Shown here in pieces: positions 40,727 to 49,208 of a stretch of DNA of 49,208 bases; the stretch's first letter is position 1, and each line of letters begins with the position of its first letter. The position numbers were made by a program, and so were the translations under genes. The notes beneath the pieces were generated by a model, which saw only the letters and a program-made list of their open reading frames with translations, was not told the DNA's origin and made no database searches. This stretch comes from RUG626 sp051866775. Its GTDB lineage: Bacteria; Bacillota; Clostridia; Oscillospirales; Oscillospiraceae. The DNA lies in NCBI GenBank assembly GCA_051866775.1, contig JBJDXR010000019.1, positions 1 to 49,208 of the forward strand, written 5' to 3'.

Positions 40727-41893
40727 TTAAACGTAGGATTTATCAATATTAATAACACAGAGGCATGTCGGATGACGTTCCGAAACAAGTGAGGATATCT
40801 CATCACGAACCTGATTGTCGTTAAGATGGAAATCCTGAGGGACCACCGCGTCAAAGATGAGATTTGTATGGGTAGGACCGTCTACTATACGGAAATCATG
40901 TACGGTTATGCGCTCGTCGATGGATTTCGCCATCCGGGAGACCTCGTTCCTGAGAGTGACGGTCTTTTCGTCGTCATATGATATTGGGTCCATATGTATT
41001 ACGGAAATGCACTGGAATTTCTCATTAAGCTCACGCTCTATAAGGTCTATAGCATCGTGAAGGATATTTATATCTCCGTTGCCGGGTACCTCCCCATGAA
41101 GGGATATCATCATGCGGCCGGGGCCATAATCATGTACAACAAGGTCGTGGACCCCGATGATCTCCGGGTGAGCCATGACGGTGCTCTCAATATCCTTTAC
41201 AAGCTCGGGAGCGGGGGGCTGGCCTAGAAGCGGAGAAATAGTGTCCTTCGCGGCGTTTATCCCGGCGTAAAGGATGAAAATGGCCACTGCCGTGCCGCAC
41301 CAGCCGTCTATATTTATGTTTGTCAGCCGCATAAACACGGTGGCCAGAAGGACGACAAAGGTCGAAATGGAGTCGCTCAGGCTGTCGGTGGCGGTGGCGG
41401 TCATTGCCGGTGAGCTTATCTTCTTACCTATACGGCTGTTGTAAAAATACATATATATCTTCACCAGTATGGAACAGACGAGTACGGCAATCGCCAGTAT
41501 GCTGGTGTCAACAGGCTCGGGATGTATTATCTTGCTTATGGAGGACTTGCCAAGCTCAAAGCCCATTAATATTATGAGCAGAGATACGCAGAAGCCTGAA
41601 ATGTACTCTATTCTCCCGTGACCGAAGGGGTGCTCTGAGTCGGGAGCGGCGCCTGCAAACTTGAAGCCAAAGAGAGTTATAAGTGAGGAACCGGCGTCCG
41701 ACAGGTTGTTAAAGGCATCTGCGGTTATGGCAATGGAGCCGCAGAGGGTACCGGCCGCGAACTTGAATCCGAACAGTATAATATTTAGGATTATACCGCA
41801 TATTCCGCAGAGCATACCATAAGCCCGGCGGACAGCGGGATCGGAGGTATTATCCTTGTCTTTAATAAAGATACCGGATAAGATTGATATCAA
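40727..41893 (-). CDS. Cation diffusion facilitator (CDF) metal transporter
   Basis: About 388 residues from TTG 41893, which follows AGGAAAGG and gives the usual family start ISILSGIFIKDKDNTSDPAV; the open frame reaches to 41968. Six membrane helices. Metal-site residues: ADAFNNLSDAGSS (Asp/Asn in helix 2) and ATATDSLSDSIS (helix 5, Asp pair), with HPFGHGRIEYISG between. The C-terminal cytoplasmic part is longer than in simple CDFs, with two ferredoxin-like regions (VHDLVVHDYGPGRMMISLHG and ITVHDFRIVDGPTHTNLIFD). It exports divalent ions (Zn, Mn, Fe or Co; not decidable here) by proton or potassium antiport. Confidence 0.91.
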   Translation of the reverse strand: MISILSGIFIKDKDNTSDPAVRRAYGMLCGICGIILNIILFGFKFAAGTLCGSIAITADAFNNLSDAGSSLITLFGFKFAGAAPDSEHPFGHGRIEYISGFCVSLLIILMGFELGKSSISKIIHPEPVDTSILAIAVLVCSILVKIYMYFYNSRIGKKISSPAMTATATDSLSDSISTFVVLLATVFMRLTNINIDGWCGTAVAIFILYAGINAAKDTISPLLGQPPAPELVKDIESTVMAHPEIIGVHDLVVHDYGPGRMMISLHGEVPGNGDINILHDAIDLIERELNEKFQCISVIHMDPISYDDEKTVTLRNEVSRMAKSIDERITVHDFRIVDGPTHTNLIFDAVVPQDFHLNDNQVRDEISSLVSERHPTCLCVINIDKSYV

Positions 41894-42004
41894 AACACAC
41901 GCGACCTTTCCTGTTGATTTTACAAATTTGTTTCTGACTATAATAAACCAAAAAAGATATATGGTCAAGAAGAGAAAAAAATATTGATTAAATTTTGTTT
42001 TTTA

Positions 42005-42033
42005 TTGTAATATCCGGGTAAAGCTTGTATAAT
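42005..42033 (+). promoter_or_regulatory. Sigma-A type promoter of the alaX-metF-metH operon
   Basis: TTGTAA (42005-42010), 17 nt, TATAAT (42028-42033). Start expected near 42040, 29 nt before the ATG. No SAM-I, cobalamin or T-box leader fits in this short UTR. Confidence 0.7.
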
Positions 42034-42068
42034 ACATATCAATTCAGTAGGTTTAAGAGAGGTATGAC

Positions 42069-43229
42069 ATGACAGAAAAGCTTTTTTATAAGGACAGCCA
42101 TATGCGCAGCTTTGACGCGGCGGTCATCTCCTGCTGTATGGTCGGCGACACTTATGAGACGGAGCTTGACAGAACGGCGTTTTTTCCTGAGGGCGGCGGA
42201 CAGAGTGCCGACACTGGAGTACTTGGCGGGGTGAAGGTCCTTTATACCTTCAATGACGGGGAGAGAATAGTCCACCGCACCGAAGGACCCCTTGAACCGG
42301 GTGCGCGTGTCACAGGTGATATAGATTGGTCAAAGCGCTTTAAAAATATGCAGAAGCACACGGCCGAGCATATATTATCAGGGCTGGTACATGGCCGTTT
42401 CGGGTATAACAATGTGGGCTTCCATATGGGTGATGATGGCGTGATCCTTGATTTTGACGGGTACATTTCGCCTGAAGAGCTGTCTGAGATTGAGTGGGAG
42501 GCCAACAAAATAGTGATGGAGAACCATCCTGTGAGAGCGTACTTCCCAGACGAGGGGGAACTTAAAAATATCAAGTACCGCAGCAAGCTGGAGCTTACAA
42601 AGGATGTGCGGATAGTTGAGATTGCAGGGTGCGATGTCTGCGCCTGCTGTGCGCCCCATGTATCGAATACCGGGGAGATAGGCTCTATTAAGATATTTGA
42701 GAGCCTGCGCAGAAAAGGCGGCGTACGCCTGCGAATGCTGTCGGGGATGGATGCCTATGAGGACTATTGCCGAAAGGCTTCCAGCGCCGCGAAGATATCC
42801 GCGCTGCTCTCAGCCCCGCAGAACGGTATAACGGAGGCGGTAAAGCACACGATTGAGCAGAGGGACGAGCTTAGCTATGCACTGGGAGGGCTTAAGCGGG
42901 AGCTTATTGCGCTGAGAACAGATCGCATTCTGCCGTGTGAAGGGAATATGGTGTTTTTTGAGCCTTCCTTTTCACCGGAGGAGCTTCGCCTCCTTGTTAA
43001 CAGTGCCCTTCCAAAGTGCGGTGGTATATGCGCGGGCTTTTCCGGAAGTGACGGAGTCGGCTACAAATACGTCATGGCTAGTTCCAGCTGTGACCTGCGG
43101 GCCATGTCCCGGGAGATAAATTCCGCTATCGCAGGCCGCGGCGGAGGTAAGCCGGAAATGATAAGCGGAAGTGCCGCAGCGGATGAGGAGACAATAAGAA
43201 AATTTTTTGGTGAAAAACAGGAGGTATGA
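42069..43229 (+). CDS. AlaX-type alanyl-tRNA editing protein, long form
   Basis: 386 residues. An N-terminal barrel-like domain with TAFFPEGGGQSADTG, then the editing-site zinc motifs HTAEH (His97, His101) and CCAPHVSNTGEIG (Cys193, His197), as in the AlaRS editing domain. The C-terminal part (about 255-386), with a helical linker and CGGICAGFSGSDGVGYKY, is DHHA1-like, as in the long AlaX class. It hydrolyses Ser or Gly mischarged onto tRNA-Ala. It heads the methionine operon; MetF starts one base after its stop. Why editing is tied to methionine genes is unclear. Confidence 0.9.
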   Translation: MTEKLFYKDSHMRSFDAAVISCCMVGDTYETELDRTAFFPEGGGQSADTGVLGGVKVLYTFNDGERIVHRTEGPLEPGARVTGDIDWSKRFKNMQKHTAEHILSGLVHGRFGYNNVGFHMGDDGVILDFDGYISPEELSEIEWEANKIVMENHPVRAYFPDEGELKNIKYRSKLELTKDVRIVEIAGCDVCACCAPHVSNTGEIGSIKIFESLRRKGGVRLRMLSGMDAYEDYCRKASSAAKISALLSAPQNGITEAVKHTIEQRDELSYALGGLKRELIALRTDRILPCEGNMVFFEPSFSPEELRLLVNSALPKCGGICAGFSGSDGVGYKYVMASSSCDLRAMSREINSAIAGRGGGKPEMISGSAAADEETIRKFFGEKQEV

Positions 43230-43230
43230 T

Positions 43231-44094
43231 ATGAGAATTTCTGAGATATATGGAGAGGGAAGGTTTCCCGTATCCTTTGAGATATTCCCCCCCAAGGGAG
43301 AGATGAATGTTGACGAGCTGCGCGGCATGATAGAGGGCATTACCGGCACGGATCCGGCGTATATAAGCGTTACATGTTCAGCAGGCGGCACCGGCAGCAG
43401 CAAAAATACCGCTGAGCTTGCAGGTGTTATACAGCGCGAGTACGGTATACCGTCAGTTGCGCACATAACCTGCATTAACTCGTCAAAAGCAGATGTTGAT
43501 GAGTATGTTGAGAGCATAAAGAGCCGGGGGCTAGGAAATGTCCTGGCACTTCGCGGAGATAGGAAGGAAGGCTCCGTTACCACAGATTTTCACTATGCGG
43601 CTGAGCTTATAGGATATCTTAAAAAGACTACGGATTTCTGTATTGGCGCCGGATGCTATCCGGAAGGGCATGTGGAGTGTGAGAGCTTTGACAGGGACAT
43701 AGACCACCTTAAGGAGAAGCAGGACGCAGGCGCGGATTTTCTAATAAGCCAGCTGTTTTTTGACAACGCGTCGTTCTTTAAATTTGCAGAGAAGGCAAGG
43801 GCCAGTGGCATAAAGCTGCCCATAGATGCGGGCATCATGCCATTTATGGGAAAATCACAGATAACCCGTATGATATTCATGTGCGGAGCTTCCTTGCCGG
43901 CTACTGTTATCCGGATGCTGAATAAATATGAAAATGATGCTAAGAGCCTTATGTCCGCTGGCATGGAATATGCCGCGGGACAGATACTGGAGCTTGCGTC
44001 AAGCGGGATCCCCAACGGTATACATATCTATTCAATGAACAAGCCTTTGGTTGCTCAGTATGAGGTGAAAGCGATAAGAGATGCGGGATACTGA
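43231..44094 (+). CDS. metF: Methylenetetrahydrofolate reductase
   Basis: 287 residues from ATG 43231, after CAGGAGGT; the frame opens earlier without a site. MetF barrel motifs: FPVSFEIFPPKGE (catalytic Glu in the first strand), YISVTCSAGGTG, HITCINSSKADVDEYV, NVLALRGDRKEGS and FLISQLFFDNASFFKF. It reduces 5,10-methylene-THF to 5-methyl-THF with FAD, the methyl donor for the MetH protein encoded downstream. The end overlaps the MetH reactivation gene by 14 nt. Confidence 0.95.
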   Translation: MRISEIYGEGRFPVSFEIFPPKGEMNVDELRGMIEGITGTDPAYISVTCSAGGTGSSKNTAELAGVIQREYGIPSVAHITCINSSKADVDEYVESIKSRGLGNVLALRGDRKEGSVTTDFHYAAELIGYLKKTTDFCIGAGCYPEGHVECESFDRDIDHLKEKQDAGADFLISQLFFDNASFFKFAEKARASGIKLPIDAGIMPFMGKSQITRMIFMCGASLPATVIRMLNKYENDAKSLMSAGMEYAAGQILELASSGIPNGIHIYSMNKPLVAQYEVKAIRDAGY

Positions 44095-44767
44095 TTATGT
44101 TATAGAAAGGTCCGAGGTGCTGAGATACTTGGCATACAGCGGGCAGAAAATTGAGCCTGAGCTTGATAAGCGCATAGACGAGATGATGAAAAGCTGTCTC
44201 CGGCACTCCGACCCAAAATACTGCTATGAGGTTTTTGATATTGAGGAGACGGCTGAGGGCATTGAGCTTATCGGCTGCGGCGTCACATTTAAGGGTGAGG
44301 ACATAAGGCGTCATCTGCACGGCGCGGTTTCCTGTGCGGTGATGGCGGTCACGATCGGCCTTGCGGCAGAGCGTGAGATATTCAGGCTGGAATGCCAGAG
44401 CGTCTCTGACGCGCTCATATTTAATGCCGCTTGTACCGCAATGGTGGAGGTAGCTGCGGACAGGTGCGACGATGAGATAAAAGCCCTTGCGGCATCAAAG
44501 GGGCTTTATACGAACTTTCGGTACAGCCCCGGTTACGGGGATTTTCCCCTTACGCAGCAGCCTGAGGTGCTTGGGCTTATAAATGCCGGGACACGCCTGG
44601 GCATAACGCTTACGGACAGCCTCATGATGCTGCCTAGAAAAAGCGTATCCGCGGTTAAGGGTATGTTCACAAGAAGTGAGCAAGCAGTGATCTCGGCATC
44701 ATGTGAAAGCTGCTACAGCTTTGATACTTGTGAATTCAGAAAGAGAGGTGACATTTGTGGAAAATAG
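44081..44767 (+). CDS. Stand-alone methionine synthase reactivation-domain protein
   Basis: 228 residues. It carries the signature of the C-terminal SAM-binding reactivation domain of MetH, notably RYSPGYGDFPLTQQPEVLGL followed by GITLTDSLMMLPRKSVSAVKG. In E. coli this domain is fused to MetH and re-methylates the oxidised cobalamin using SAM and reduced flavodoxin. Here it is a separate gene just ahead of metH, overlapping it by 11 nt. A Cys-rich end (SCESCYSFDTCEFRKRGDIC) may bind a metal or Fe-S cluster and serve as electron entry (inference). Confidence 0.9.
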   Translation: MRDTDYVIERSEVLRYLAYSGQKIEPELDKRIDEMMKSCLRHSDPKYCYEVFDIEETAEGIELIGCGVTFKGEDIRRHLHGAVSCAVMAVTIGLAAEREIFRLECQSVSDALIFNAACTAMVEVAADRCDDEIKALAASKGLYTNFRYSPGYGDFPLTQQPEVLGLINAGTRLGITLTDSLMMLPRKSVSAVKGMFTRSEQAVISASCESCYSFDTCEFRKRGDICGK

Positions 44768-47096
44768 CGGCTTTATATTAATAGACGGCGGCATGGGCAC
44801 ACAGCTTCAGGCGCGAGGATTAAAGCCGGGGGCTCTGCCTGAGCTGCTAAACCTTACAGATCCTGAAACGGTTTTGCAGATACACCGGGAATATGTGACG
44901 GCCGGCGCTGATATAATAACCGCCAATACCTTCGGAGCAAATGCCAGAAAGCTTGGGGGAAAAGCGACGGTCTCCGAGATAGTAGGAGCCGGTATAAAGC
45001 TGGCGAAAAGCTCGGGTGCAAAAAAGGTTGCCCTTGATGTAGGACCAACGGGTACGATGCTGGCTCCAATGGGACAGCTGAGCTTTGACGAAGCTTACGA
45101 GCTGTTTAAGGAGACGGTAATTGCCGGCAGGGATGCGGGAGCTGATCTTGTAATAATTGAGACCATGTCGGACCTTCTTGAGGCCAAGGCGGCGCTGCTG
45201 GCGGTGAAGGAGAATTCAAAGCTGCCGGTGTATGTGACCATGACCTTCGCTGAGGATGGAAGGACATTCCTGGGGACCTCACCCCAGATAGCCGCGATCA
45301 CTCTCTCATCACTGGGCGCCGATGCAGTTGGTATTAACTGCTCTCTGGGACCTAAGGAGATAGAACCTTTTGCGGAGGAGATGCTTAAGTGGTCGACTGT
45401 CCCCGTGATAGTCCAGCCAAATGCGGGGCTTCCGAAGGTGGTTGACGGCGAAACGGTTTATCCTGTAGGACCGGAGGAATTTGTTGAGTCTTTAGGCAGG
45501 ATGCTCGATATGGGGGTTACTATAGCCGGTGGCTGCTGTGGTACGACCCCTGAGCATATTGCTCTTTTGCGCCGTGAGATGGATAGGCGCTCTCCCGCTG
45601 AACGCAAGATTTCCAGGCATACGGCCTTCACAAGCGGTCAAAGGGCTGTGGTGCTGGACAATTCCATCGCCGTTATAGGGGAGAGAATCAACCCGACAGG
45701 CAAAAAGAAGATCAAAGAGGCCCTGCGTACTTCGAATTTTGACTATATCCTAAACGAGGCTATTTCCCAGGGGGAGGCGGGGGCCGATGTGCTGGATGTA
45801 AATGCCGGCCTTCCTGAGATAGATGAGAAGCTGACCCTTGAGCGCCTTGTGGGCAGTATACAGGCGATATCGCCGCTCCCGCTGCAGATAGACAGCTCCG
45901 ACCCTGATGCGGTGGATAGGGCGGTCAGGGTTTACTGCGGAAAGCCGATCATAAACTCGGTTAACGGTAAGGAGGAGAGCCTCGACGCCATCCTCCCGAT
46001 CGCCAAGAAATACGGCGCGGCTGTGGTGGGGCTTACCTTGGACGAAAACGGTATCCCCGACAGCGCCGAGGAGCGGCTTGAGATCGCGAGAAAGATCGTA
46101 TCACGCGCCGAAAGTATGGGGATCCCCAAGGAAGATGTGCTCATTGACTGCCTTGTGCTGACTGTATCCACGAACCAGTCTCTCGCCATGCAGACGCTTA
46201 AGGCCGTCTCGCTGGTAACACAAGAGCTGGGCGTTAAAACTGTGCTGGGTGTTAGCAACATAAGCTTTGGCCTTCCGGCACGTGAGGTGATAAATTCGAC
46301 CTTCCTTGCCGCAGCATTCGGAGCTGGGCTGACGCTTCCTATACTTAACCCAATGTCCACCCAATATATGGACGTGGTATCCTCCTTCAAGGTGCTGTCC
46401 GGAGAGGATGAAGGCTCGCAAAAGTTCATCGCCGCATACTCGGGAATCTCCCGGGCGCCGCAGGAAATCGCCTCTGCTGAGCCGGGCAATATAACGGACA
46501 TCGTCCTGTCAGGCAGAAAGCTCCTGATTCAGGACGCCGTGAGAAAGGCGCTGGAGCAGGCTCCGCCCATGGATGTTATTAATAACCTCCTTATACCGGC
46601 CATAAACGCCGCGGGGGACAAGTTTGAAAAAGGCGAGTTTTTCCTTCCGCAGCTTATGTCGTCTGCCGAGACGGTCAAGCTGGGATTTGATGTTGTAAAG
46701 GACTCCGCTAAGAAGGGAGACGTGGTTTTAAAAGGGAAGATACTTCTTGCGACGGTCCGTGGGGATATACATGATATCGGCAAAAATATTGTAAAGATGC
46801 TGCTCTCCAACTACGGCTATGAGATAATTGATTTGGGAAAGGATGTGCCTCCTGAGCTTATCGTGCAGGAGACACTCAGACAGCATATAAAGCTTGTGGG
46901 CTTAAGCGCCCTTATGACGACTACAGTGAGGAGCATTGCCGTGACAATAGAGCAATTAAAGGCCGCTGGAGCCGATTGCGTCGTCATGGTGGGCGGTGCG
47001 GTGCTGAATGAGGAATACGCCAAGCTTGTGGGAGCTGATTATTATGCAAAGGATGCCGCCGAGTCAGCGCGCATTGCGGGACAGGTGCTTGGATGA
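44757..47096 (+). CDS. metH: Cobalamin-dependent methionine synthase lacking the reactivation domain
   Basis: 779 residues from GTG 44757, with AAAGAGAGGTG upstream. Domain 1 (about 1-290), homocysteine methyltransferase, with zinc Cys in GINCSLGP (Cys195) and GGCCGTTPEH (Cys260, Cys261). Domain 2 (about 300-560), pterin-binding, with VIGERINPTGKKKIKEAL and VLDVNAGLPEIDE. Domain 3 (about 570-779), cobalamin cap plus Rossmann domain, with GDIHDIGKN (His672, the Co ligand) and VMVGGAVLNEEYAKLVGADY. Canonical MetH is about 1200 residues; the missing reactivation domain is supplied by the preceding gene. It makes methionine from homocysteine and methyl-THF. Confidence 0.95.
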   Translation: MENSGFILIDGGMGTQLQARGLKPGALPELLNLTDPETVLQIHREYVTAGADIITANTFGANARKLGGKATVSEIVGAGIKLAKSSGAKKVALDVGPTGTMLAPMGQLSFDEAYELFKETVIAGRDAGADLVIIETMSDLLEAKAALLAVKENSKLPVYVTMTFAEDGRTFLGTSPQIAAITLSSLGADAVGINCSLGPKEIEPFAEEMLKWSTVPVIVQPNAGLPKVVDGETVYPVGPEEFVESLGRMLDMGVTIAGGCCGTTPEHIALLRREMDRRSPAERKISRHTAFTSGQRAVVLDNSIAVIGERINPTGKKKIKEALRTSNFDYILNEAISQGEAGADVLDVNAGLPEIDEKLTLERLVGSIQAISPLPLQIDSSDPDAVDRAVRVYCGKPIINSVNGKEESLDAILPIAKKYGAAVVGLTLDENGIPDSAEERLEIARKIVSRAESMGIPKEDVLIDCLVLTVSTNQSLAMQTLKAVSLVTQELGVKTVLGVSNISFGLPAREVINSTFLAAAFGAGLTLPILNPMSTQYMDVVSSFKVLSGEDEGSQKFIAAYSGISRAPQEIASAEPGNITDIVLSGRKLLIQDAVRKALEQAPPMDVINNLLIPAINAAGDKFEKGEFFLPQLMSSAETVKLGFDVVKDSAKKGDVVLKGKILLATVRGDIHDIGKNIVKMLLSNYGYEIIDLGKDVPPELIVQETLRQHIKLVGLSALMTTTVRSIAVTIEQLKAAGADCVVMVGGAVLNEEYAKLVGADYYAKDAAESARIAGQVLG

Positions 47097-47126
47097 AAAA
47101 GAGGGGACGAAAGTCTCCTCTTTTTC
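47096..47126 (+). terminator. Terminator of the methionine operon
   Basis: AAAAAGAGGGGAC / GTCTCCTCTTTTT with one mismatch, a GAAA tetraloop and a U-tract, starting right at the metH stop. Confidence 0.88.
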
Positions 47127-47193
47127 TTTGTAAGTGAAAATCGAACTTAAATTTTTAAATAATTGTTTATTAGCCTCGAATTGTTCCACTGTA

Positions 47194-47202
47194 TGGTATA
47201 AT
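47194..47202 (+). promoter_or_regulatory. Extended -10 promoter of the second two-component pair
   Basis: TGGTATAAT, no good -35 at 17 nt. It overlaps the upstream part of the open frame and thus argues for the later translation start at 47277. Confidence 0.5.
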
Positions 47203-47276
47203 TGCTCACAAAGGTATTATTGCATATTCCGCGCATAAACGCGCAAAGAAGTTATTTTGAAAGGATGGGAATTGAT

Positions 47277-47957
47277 ATGTTTAATATCCTTGTAGTTGAG
47301 GATAACAAGGATCTATGCGAGCTTTTCTGTACTGTACTTACGGAAGCCGGATACCACAGCCATCAGGCTGCTGACGGGATGGAGGCGCTGGAGGTAGTCG
47401 GACGGGAGTATATAGACCTTATCATAGCTGATATTATGATGCCTAGGCTTAACGGATATGAGCTTATAAGCTCGTTAAGGGGCAAGGGATTTGACCTGCC
47501 GATACTCATTGTAACTGCTAAAGAGGACTATGATTCCATGCAGCAGGGCTTCTCACTGGGTGCGGATGACTACATGGTGAAGCCCATAAACGTCAAAGAG
47601 CTGCTGCTTCGTGTAGGCGCGCTCCTGCGGCGCTCCCAAATAATTAGCGAAAGGAAGATAACAGTCGGTTCCACCGAGCTTAATTATGACTCTCTGACCA
47701 TGACTATAAACGGTGTGGAGACAACGCTTCCTCAGAAGGAATTTTTGCTGCTTTATAAGATGCTTTCATATCCCGGAAAAATATTCACCCGCCAACAGCT
47801 GATGGATGAGATTTGGGGGATAGACTCCGAGACCGACGACCGTACTATAAACACACATATTAACCGCCTGAGGGACAGGCTTGCAAGCTGTGATGACTTT
47901 GAGATAGTAACCATTCGCGGACTAGGCTATAAAGTGGTGAAGACAGGTGAAAAATAA
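47277..47957 (+). CDS. OmpR-family response regulator (second pair)
   Basis: 226 residues from ATG 47277, with AAAGGATGG upstream; the open frame reaches back into the promoter but cannot be translated there. Receiver: VVEDNKDLCELF at the start, phospho-acceptor Asp in LIIADIMMPRL, Thr in LIVTAKEDYD, Lys in YMVKPI. C-terminal winged helix: LPQKEFLLLYKMLSYPGKIF and RTINTHINRLRDRL. The kinase gene starts within its last 11 bases. Target genes unknown. Confidence 0.93.
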   Translation: MFNILVVEDNKDLCELFCTVLTEAGYHSHQAADGMEALEVVGREYIDLIIADIMMPRLNGYELISSLRGKGFDLPILIVTAKEDYDSMQQGFSLGADDYMVKPINVKELLLRVGALLRRSQIISERKITVGSTELNYDSLTMTINGVETTLPQKEFLLLYKMLSYPGKIFTRQQLMDEIWGIDSETDDRTINTHINRLRDRLASCDDFEIVTIRGLGYKVVKTGEK

Positions 47958-48993
47958 GCGTCAATTTCGACTTTTCTTTTACTTTATATCAATAGTCCTC
48001 ATGGTGCTTATCATAATGCTGGCTGTGGCGGTGTGTGCTTTGGTTATTATGGCTGAATGTGGGGTGCTGCCGCAGCGGGAGATCTACAATGGGGTTTCGA
48101 TATTACTTCTTGTGGTGGTCAGCATCTGCATAAGCCTAGTCTTATCGCTCTTTGTTTGGAATAAGATGCTGATGCCCGTAACTATCCTCAGCAGGTCTTT
48201 TAAAAAAGTGGCGGGAGGAGATTTCAGCGTCAGGCTCAGCGAAGACAGTAATGTAAGTGAGATGCGAGAGATGGCCCAAAGCTTTAACTACATGGTGAAG
48301 GAGCTTGCCGGAACGGAGGCCCTGCGCAGCGACTTTGTTGTGAGCGTTTCACATGAATTTAAGACGCCGCTTACAGCTATTGAAGGTTATGCTGCACTCC
48401 TGCAAAACAGCGGCCTTTCAGAGGCAAAACGCTCTGAGTATATTGAGAAGATAATTGAGAATACCTCGCGTCTTTCCGATATGACCGGCAACATTTTGAG
48501 ACTCTCCAAGCTTGAGAATCAGGAGATGATCACAGATAAAAGAAAGTACCGCCTCGACGAACAGCTTCGCCGTACGGTACTTATGCTGGAGAATATTTGG
48601 AGCGTAAAGGATATCAGCTTTGACATAGCTCTGCCGAAGAAATATATTTTTGCCAATGAGGGAATGCTGCATCTGGTGTGGTACAATCTTATATCAAACG
48701 CTGTTAAGTTCACTCCGGCTGGCGGAGTCATTGCCATAAGTCTTGAGGAGACGGAACGGTGCATCATTGTCAGTGTATCTGACAACGGCTGCGGTATGAC
48801 CGAGGAGGTACAGAGGCATATATTTGAAAAATTCTATCAGGGTGATTCCGCAAGAAAGGCGGAGGGCAACGGCCTGGGACTTCCGCTGGTGAAAAGGATT
48901 GTTGAGCTTTGCGGAGGGAGCATAACGGTAAGAAGCGAGCTTTCAAAAGGTTCTGAGTTTACCGTGACGTTACCGCGGGAGCAGGACGGCTGA
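47947..48993 (+). CDS. Sensor histidine kinase (second pair)
   Basis: 348 residues, GTG start overlapping the regulator by 11 nt. Two membrane helices (about 10-35 and 48-70) with only about 12 residues outside, so it is an intramembrane-sensing type without a real extracellular domain. HAMP (about 72-122), HisKA SVSHEFKTPLTAIEGY with His136, then HATPase: LISNAVKFTPAGG, VSDNGCGMTEE, FEKFYQGDSARKAEGNGLGL. Such short-loop kinases are often linked with antibiotic-resistance transporters, but none is in view. Ends at a perfect palindromic terminator. Confidence 0.92.
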   Translation: MKNKRQFRLFFYFISIVLMVLIIMLAVAVCALVIMAECGVLPQREIYNGVSILLLVVVSICISLVLSLFVWNKMLMPVTILSRSFKKVAGGDFSVRLSEDSNVSEMREMAQSFNYMVKELAGTEALRSDFVVSVSHEFKTPLTAIEGYAALLQNSGLSEAKRSEYIEKIIENTSRLSDMTGNILRLSKLENQEMITDKRKYRLDEQLRRTVLMLENIWSVKDISFDIALPKKYIFANEGMLHLVWYNLISNAVKFTPAGGVIAISLEETERCIIVSVSDNGCGMTEEVQRHIFEKFYQGDSARKAEGNGLGLPLVKRIVELCGGSITVRSELSKGSEFTVTLPREQDG

Positions 48994-49001
48994 ATTTAAT
49001 A

Positions 49002-49039
49002 AAAGAAAACAGACTACCAATTGGTAGTCTGTTTTCTTT
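49002..49039. terminator. Bidirectional terminator after the second kinase gene
   Basis: A perfect 38-nt palindrome, AAAGAAAACAGACTACCAA and its complement, with A-tract and T-tract at the ends. Confidence 0.85.
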
Positions 49040-49040
49040 A

Positions 49041-49070
49041 TGCCAGAGGGAGAAGGATTCGAACCGCCTG
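49041..49070 (-). tRNA. Fragment resembling a tRNA 3' end
   Basis: On the minus strand GGTTCGAATCC (a T-loop consensus) is followed by TTCTCCCTCTGGCA, where an acceptor 3' strand would be. No matching 5' acceptor (AGAGGGA), no anticodon arm and no CCA are found in the 140 nt that would have to hold them. It is listed as a fragment, not a working tRNA. The rest to 49208 shows no gene. Confidence 0.35.
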
Positions 49071-49208
49071 TATGCGATCTTAAACCGTGTCACCTGATGC
49101 CGCCGAATGCCGCAAAGTGCTGCGGCACAACGGGTTTGAGATTTCATTGTTTTAAGTGCTGTTAGAGCGTGTTGGCCGGTTTTACCGTGGTAAGGGTCAG
49201 AATAAGGG

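Overview
The window looks like a chromosomal segment of a low-redox Gram-positive bacterium of class Clostridia, probably near Oscillospiraceae/Ruminococcaceae. This is inferred from an anaerobic sulfatase-maturase-type radical SAM enzyme, TGnTATAAT and TTGNNN-17-TATAAT promoters, strong AGGAGG ribosome sites with frequent GTG/TTG starts, lipobox lipoproteins, OmpR/HisKA two-component pairs, a tetrahydrofolate riboswitch and moderately GC-rich DNA. Species cannot be read from the sequence. Most genes lie on the plus strand. No transposase, prophage or CRISPR array was seen.

Layout. 1-560: tRNA cluster (Asp, cut at the window edge; Phe; Gly; Cys). 589-2764: dienelactone-hydrolase-like enzyme coupled to a radical SAM maturase. 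2837-7500: small lipoprotein, convergent D,D-carboxypeptidase, ComEA-like protein, a PhoB/PhoR-like pair, tRNA-Leu. 7500-11320: an amidohydrolase (M20) and its divergent LysR regulator, flanked on both sides by decayed gene fragments. 11385-13070: HAD hydrolase and DegV protein. 13190-17165: MBOAT acyltransferase, SGNH-type extracytoplasmic protein, ECF sigma factor and RsiV-like (DUF3298) anti-sigma, probably a lysozyme-sensing cell-wall O-acetylation module. 17306-27892: oligoendopeptidase F and an enlarged peptide ABC importer. 27965-30477: ceramidase-like protein and esterase. 30564-32648: THF riboswitch, folT, folC. 32661-38188: pseudorhomboid, metK, rlmB and a very unusual degenerate P-type ATPase-like membrane protein. 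38227-41893: EF-G-like GTPase, a small conserved-looking protein and a CDF metal transporter. 42005-47126: alaX, metF, separate MetH reactivation protein, three-domain metH. 47194-49039: second two-component pair. 49041-49070: a tRNA 3'-end fragment.

How the parts fit. folT/folC, metF, metH with its activator, and metK together cover folate uptake and retention, methyl transfer to homocysteine and S-adenosylmethionine production. The peptide importer plus PepF would import and degrade oligopeptides. The sigma/anti-sigma/acyltransferase block links an envelope signal to envelope modification. The most unusual items are (1) the SigV/RsiV-like pair joined to an MBOAT+SGNH acetylation pair in place of OatA, (2) the P-type-ATPase-derived pseudoenzyme at 35756-38188, and (3) the enlarged Opp system, whose OppC carries a threefold repeated extracytoplasmic insert. 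All functional statements rest on motif reading by eye; no database search was run.
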